DNA from: an uncultured Clostridia bacterium
GTDB lineage: Bacteria > Bacillota > Clostridia > UBA1381
DNA: 18,390 nucleotides
Direction of reading: 5' to 3'
NCBI GenBank assembly: GCA_934481375.1
Contig: CAKSPN010000017.1
Coordinates: forward strand, 1 to 18,390
Shown here piece by piece: positions 15,496 through 18,390 of this stretch (positions are counted from its first letter, which is position 1; each line of letters begins with the position of its first letter). Under the pieces are notes generated by a model, which was not told the origin of the DNA, did not search any database, and worked only from the letters and a program-made list of their open reading frames with translations. The position numbers were made by a program, and so were the translations under genes.

Positions 15496-16610
15496 AAATG
15501 AAAATAATTGAGGTTTCGTCCGATACAAATATCGGCGGAGCGGGAAAATGTCTGCTCACTTTGCTCGAAAATTTCGATTACGATAAGTTTGAGGTAAAGA
15601 CGGTACTCCCGAAAAACAGCCTTTTAAAACCGCATATCGAAAAACTCGGTATTGAGGTAATCGAAGTTGACGGAATTGCGGACAAATCGCTCGATTTCGG
15701 AGCGGTAAAGGAGCTTACGCAGATATTCAAGCGTGAAAAACCCGACCTTGTGCATACGCACGCAAGTATGTCGGCAAGGATTGCCGCAAAGCGTGCCGGC
15801 ACAAAAATCGTGTACACACGCCACAGCGTTTTTCCGCCGTCAAAGAAAATTTCAAAAGGCTTGGGCAAAAAGATAAACGGCTTTGTCAATAACCGCCTTG
15901 CGGACGGGATAATCGCCGTTGCCGAGGCGGCAAAGGAAAATCTCACCGATACGGGTGTAGATGAGAAAAAAATAACCGTTATATTAAACGGCGTCGACGG
16001 GCTTGAACGTGTCGGCGATACGGAAAAGATACGGGAGCGTTTCGGCGTAAAGAACGGCGAAAAGGTCGTTTCGATAGTCGCAAGACTTGAGGATATAAAG
16101 GGGCATATGTACTTTATCGAGGCGGCGGACGAAATTTTAAAAACCGTCCCGAACGTAAAGTTTTTCATAGCCGGCACAGGCTCTTACGAGAACACGCTAA
16201 AGGAAAAAGTAAAATCTCTCGGACTTTGCGAAAACGTCATATTTACAGGCTTTATAAGCGACGTTGACAAGCTTATGAACATAACCGACATTCAGGCGAA
16301 TGCGTCATACGGCACCGAGGCGACAAGCCTTGCACTGCTTGAGGGTATGAGCATAGGCGTGCCGGCGGTCGTGTCGGATTTCGGAGGAAATCCGGGCGTT
16401 ATAAAAAACGGCGAAAACGGCTTGGTTGTGCCGAAGAAAAATTCCCATGCGCTTGCGGAGGGAATAAAAAAGCTTCTTACGGACAGCGAATACTACAAAA
16501 AAATGTCTGACGGTGCGGTGAAAATCTTCAATAAAACGTTTACCGCAAAGGCAATGACGAAGAATACCGAGGATTTATATATAAAAATAATAGGAAAGGA
16601 ACGGTTATAA
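15492..16610 (+). CDS. GT4-family glycosyltransferase
   Basis: This 372-residue GT-B fold enzyme shows NIGGAGKCLLTLLENF near the N-terminus (acceptor side), LVHTHASMSARIAAKRAG (87-104), AVAEAAKENL and NGVDGLE in the middle, and a nucleotide-sugar site with ARLEDIKGH (197-205) and TEATSLALLEGMSIGVPAV (275-293). The EX7E pair is intact (Glu276/Glu284), unlike in the GT half of the upstream fusion. GT4 enzymes are retaining transferases acting in the cytoplasm on lipid-linked acceptors; donor and acceptor cannot be specified. The start overlaps the ligase stop by four bases, with GGGAGG seven bases upstream. Two DUF4330-like genes follow directly, supporting one pathway. Confidence 0.92.
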   Translation: MKMKIIEVSSDTNIGGAGKCLLTLLENFDYDKFEVKTVLPKNSLLKPHIEKLGIEVIEVDGIADKSLDFGAVKELTQIFKREKPDLVHTHASMSARIAAKRAGTKIVYTRHSVFPPSKKISKGLGKKINGFVNNRLADGIIAVAEAAKENLTDTGVDEKKITVILNGVDGLERVGDTEKIRERFGVKNGEKVVSIVARLEDIKGHMYFIEAADEILKTVPNVKFFIAGTGSYENTLKEKVKSLGLCENVIFTGFISDVDKLMNITDIQANASYGTEATSLALLEGMSIGVPAVVSDFGGNPGVIKNGENGLVVPKKNSHALAEGIKKLLTDSEYYKKMSDGAVKIFNKTFTAKAMTKNTEDLYIKIIGKERL

Positions 16611-16612
16611 AA

Positions 16613-17083
16613 ATGGAGAGAAAGTACAAATGGACGGCGATTGATACGCTTATCGTAATTGTTGTTGCGGCGGCTGTCGCAGCGGCGGCATATGTTTTGG
16701 GTCCGAAGTTTTTCAAAAAAACGGACAATGAAAAGGTAGAGTTTACGGTGCTTATGAGCGAAAAAGAGCCTGAATACGGCGACGCCGTAAAGGTAGGCGA
16801 CAATGTAACCATAAGCTTCACCGAAAAGGACGGCGGCGTTGTAAAGGACGTCAAGGTAGAACAGGCTAAAAAGCAGGCGTACAACAGCATAAACGGCACA
16901 TACTCAATGGAGCCTGTCGAAAATAAGGTAGACGTTTACGTTACCATAGAGGCGGATTGCACCGCATCTGATACGGCAATAAAAACGGGCGATACGGCTA
17001 TAAAGGTCGGCACGGAAATACCGGTACAGGGCAAAGGCTATGCGGCTACAGGCTATATTATAACGATAAACGAGGAGGAATAA
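16613..17083 (+). CDS. DUF4330-like single-span membrane protein (first of a pair)
   Basis: The 156-residue protein has a short basic N-terminus (MERKYKWTAID), one membrane helix (about 9-31) and an extracytoplasmic beta-rich domain. The pattern VEFTVLM, then a mid KDVKVEQAKK strand, DVYVTIEA (about 107-114), and AIKVGTEIPVQGKGYAATGYI at the end is shared with the next gene product and fits DUF4330. The function of the family is unknown. The topology suggests a membrane-anchored accessory facing the wall. It follows the glycosyltransferase stop by two bases, with GGAAAGGA overlapping the end of that gene at a long spacing of about 12. A role as partner of the flippase or ligase is inference from position. 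Confidence 0.75.
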   Translation: MERKYKWTAIDTLIVIVVAAAVAAAAYVLGPKFFKKTDNEKVEFTVLMSEKEPEYGDAVKVGDNVTISFTEKDGGVVKDVKVEQAKKQAYNSINGTYSMEPVENKVDVYVTIEADCTASDTAIKTGDTAIKVGTEIPVQGKGYAATGYIITINEEE

Positions 17084-17086
17084 GCA

Positions 17087-17578
17087 ATGATACTTGATAA
17101 AAACGGAAAAATCGGCGGAAAAGTGAGTATAGTGGACATTGCGGCAATCGTGCTTGTTATAGCGGTGATAGCCGGCATATGCGTAAGATACGGCAGCCGC
17201 CTTACAACGGCAATTAAGTCAAATGAAACGTTTGAATACGTTATAAAAGTGCAGAACGTGAGAACATATACCGCAGACGCTTTGAAAAAAGGCGGAAACA
17301 TAACCGATAAACATTCGGATAAGGTACTCGGAAAAATAAAAGACGTTCAGATAGAGGACGCACACGAGACAAAAGAAACCGCAGACGGAAAAATCGTCGA
17401 GGCATACCTTCCCGAAAAAGCCACCTGCTATGTCACAATAGAGGCGCAGGGCAAGGAATCCGATAATGTATACATTATGGCAGACTCAACCGAGCTTTCG
17501 GTAGGAAAGCACGTTGATTTGTATTCGCAGTATTGCAAAACGTCGGGAGTAATAAAGGAAGTAAAGAAGGTAAGCTGA
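17087..17578 (+). CDS. DUF4330-like single-span membrane protein (second of a pair)
   Basis: The 163-residue product begins with ILDKNGKIGGKVSIVDI, the opening typical of DUF4330 proteins, followed by one membrane helix (about 15-34) and an exported domain. It shares with the preceding protein a first strand (FEYVIKV), a KIKDVQIED segment, CYVTIEA and a C-terminal TELSVGKHVDLYSQYCKTSGVI, so the two are diverged tandem copies. It carries a good ribosome binding site (GAGGAGG) and is separated from its partner by three bases. It is the last gene of the operon. Function is unknown; the two may form a heterodimeric membrane accessory for polymer export or attachment. Confidence 0.8.
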   Translation: MILDKNGKIGGKVSIVDIAAIVLVIAVIAGICVRYGSRLTTAIKSNETFEYVIKVQNVRTYTADALKKGGNITDKHSDKVLGKIKDVQIEDAHETKETADGKIVEAYLPEKATCYVTIEAQGKESDNVYIMADSTELSVGKHVDLYSQYCKTSGVIKEVKKVS

Positions 17579-17613
17579 GATATAAATTGTGTTTGCAACG
17601 ATTACAATATGCG

Positions 17614-17679
17614 GTAGGGGACGATGCCAACATCGTCCCTAAACCATACCCACGGACAATGTTTCGGGTCAACCCCTAC
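17614..17679. repeat. REP-like palindromic element with GTAGGGG/CCCCTAC ends
   Basis: The 66-base element is bounded by GTAGGGG (17614-17620) and CCCCTAC (17673-17679). Inside is a perfect 9-bp hairpin, GGGACGATG (17618-17626) with CATCGTCCC (17631-17639), and a small GGGT/ACCC stem at the right. It lies between the operon end and its terminator and resembles the element at 4681-4705. No ORF is present. It is probably a dispersed intergenic repeat. Confidence 0.6.
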
Positions 17680-17686
17680 TGATGAA

Positions 17687-17721
17687 AAAAAACAACGGTA
17701 AAAAATTTACCGTTGTTTTTT
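17687..17721. terminator. Bidirectional terminator between convergent genes
   Basis: A perfect 16-bp stem (17687-17702 with 17706-17721; core ACAACGGTAAA/TTTACCGTTGT) has a 3-base loop and A/T-runs on both sides. It ends the polymer operon and the convergent gene at 17733. Confidence 0.93.
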
Positions 17722-17732
17722 GTTTGGATAAA

Positions 17733-18389
17733 TTACATACCCGAAATTATGTCCTCCGCCTCGCTGTCGGTTAAAACCGCATCGGAATGAAGTGAATACG
17801 ACATTGTGCCGCTGCTCCAGACAATCAGCGTTCCGAACGCATCGTCCGTTTTGAGCGTTACGGCTCTGCCGCCGCAAACGGTGTTTCTGACATTCTTGTA
17901 ATTGCTGTAATCACCGCTGCAATCCTCATTTCCCTCGCAGGTACGGTATGTAATCTGCGATGAGCCGTTTGTATAAATTATCTGTACTGTTGTGCCGAAA
18001 AGCACGCCTGCCTCCTCTATGCTGTATCCGCTTATCTTAGGAATTGCAGGAATGAATGATACAGCCGAAAGCAGTTCGTCCGTTGTTTCGTACGATTGGT
18101 ACGGAGATACCGAACGTGCGGCAAACGCCGCACCGTCAGAGGATCCGCCGCCTGATGCATACTCCAAGCTGTCGGCGGTGTTCTTGAATGATTGAACGGT
18201 ATTTTCCTGTACGGTATCCTCCGCCGTTTTCTTCTCTGCAGAAGTATCGCTGTCCTTTTCTGCAGGTATTTCCTCTTTTGGCACAGGCGTGCTTTGCACC
18301 TGTGCGGTCTTTTGCTGTGGTGTGTCTTCGCTTTTTGGTTTCACTGACGGAGCTTTTGTGCTTTCGGGTTTCGGCTGTACCGTGCTCTG
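17733..18389 (-). CDS. DUF4367-like exported protein, C-terminal part (partial)
   Basis: The frame stays open to the right edge, so the start is outside the window; an in-frame GTG at 18342-18344 is not a credible start because the low-complexity sequence continues beyond it. The visible 218 or so residues begin with a Pro/Lys/Glu/Thr-rich linker (KPKSEDTPQQKTAQ and similar) that looks like an extracytoplasmic spacer. A folded C-terminal domain follows with VQIIYTNGSSQITYR, CEGNEDCSGDYSNY, a Cys-Gly-Gly turn, and LIVWSSGTMSYSLHS near the end. This strand order and the Trp-x-x-Gly-x-x-Ser-Tyr signature resemble DUF4367 domains, often found in anti-sigma-factor-like membrane proteins. Three cysteines in the domain could pair outside the cell. 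Function is unknown. Confidence 0.7.
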   Translation of the reverse strand, partial: QSTVQPKPESTKAPSVKPKSEDTPQQKTAQVQSTPVPKEEIPAEKDSDTSAEKKTAEDTVQENTVQSFKNTADSLEYASGGGSSDGAAFAARSVSPYQSYETTDELLSAVSFIPAIPKISGYSIEEAGVLFGTTVQIIYTNGSSQITYRTCEGNEDCSGDYSNYKNVRNTVCGGRAVTLKTDDAFGTLIVWSSGTMSYSLHSDAVLTDSEAEDIISGM

Positions 18390-18390
18390 C

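Noticed and set aside
15578..16177. 199-codon open frame on the minus strand
   Set aside because: It is a shadow of the GT4 gene, whose motifs on the plus strand are intact; there is no recognisable domain or ribosome binding site.
17614..17679. Reading the GTAGGGG-edged element as a small RNA gene
   Set aside because: There is no promoter of its own, and it resembles another intergenic repeat in the window, so a dispersed repeat explains it better.

Overview
The window looks like a chromosomal stretch from a Bacillota (Firmicutes), most likely a gut-type member of class Clostridia. Supporting points are CsoR and ArsR repressors of low-GC Gram-positive type, consensus TTGACA/TATAAT sigma-A-like promoters, AGGAGG-type ribosome binding sites, occasional TTG/GTG starts, a ComEC/HolA pair, an SH3-NlpC/P60 wall hydrolase and a CsaB-type pyruvyl transferase. 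No rRNA, tRNA, CRISPR, integrase or transposase is visible. The assignment rests on reading only; no search was run.

Left part (1-6030). After the tail of a probable TetR-type regulator and a bidirectional terminator comes a leftward block: OmpR-type response regulator, sensor histidine kinase, ArsR-type repressor, CsoR, then a P1B-type metal ATPase. The ATPase has its own near-consensus promoter right after csoR, with two CsoR-like boxes, one between -35 and -10 and one just downstream. The ATPase itself stops shortly after its HP motif and lacks most of the ATP-binding region, so a well-built copper-type switch seems to control a broken pump. Next come a 5'-truncated alpha/beta hydrolase fragment that ends at a REP-like palindrome, a terminator, and a secreted SH3-SH3-NlpC/P60 endopeptidase with a strong promoter.

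A divergent intergenic region (6031-6437) carries promoters for the NlpC gene and for the long rightward operon, plus an exact 10-bp inverted repeat overlapping the rightward -35.

Right part (6438-17721). One rightward gene run: comEC (DNA uptake channel), holA (DNA polymerase III delta), a glycosyltransferase-CsaB pyruvyl transferase fusion, a MurJ/Wzx-class lipid flippase, an O-antigen-ligase/polymerase-like membrane protein, a second GT4 glycosyltransferase, and two tandem DUF4330-like single-span membrane proteins. The last six read as a compact pathway that builds, flips, polymerises or transfers, and pyruvylates a cell-surface polymer, perhaps the secondary cell-wall polymer that holds SLH-domain proteins. 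The run ends at a REP-like element and a strong bidirectional terminator. Facing it is the C-terminal part of a DUF4367-like protein whose start lies beyond the right edge.

The most interesting material is the polymer operon (two-enzyme fusion plus paired DUF4330 proteins), the truncated ATPase under an intact CsoR-type promoter, and a ComEC whose usual SGLH-type motif is not recognisable.
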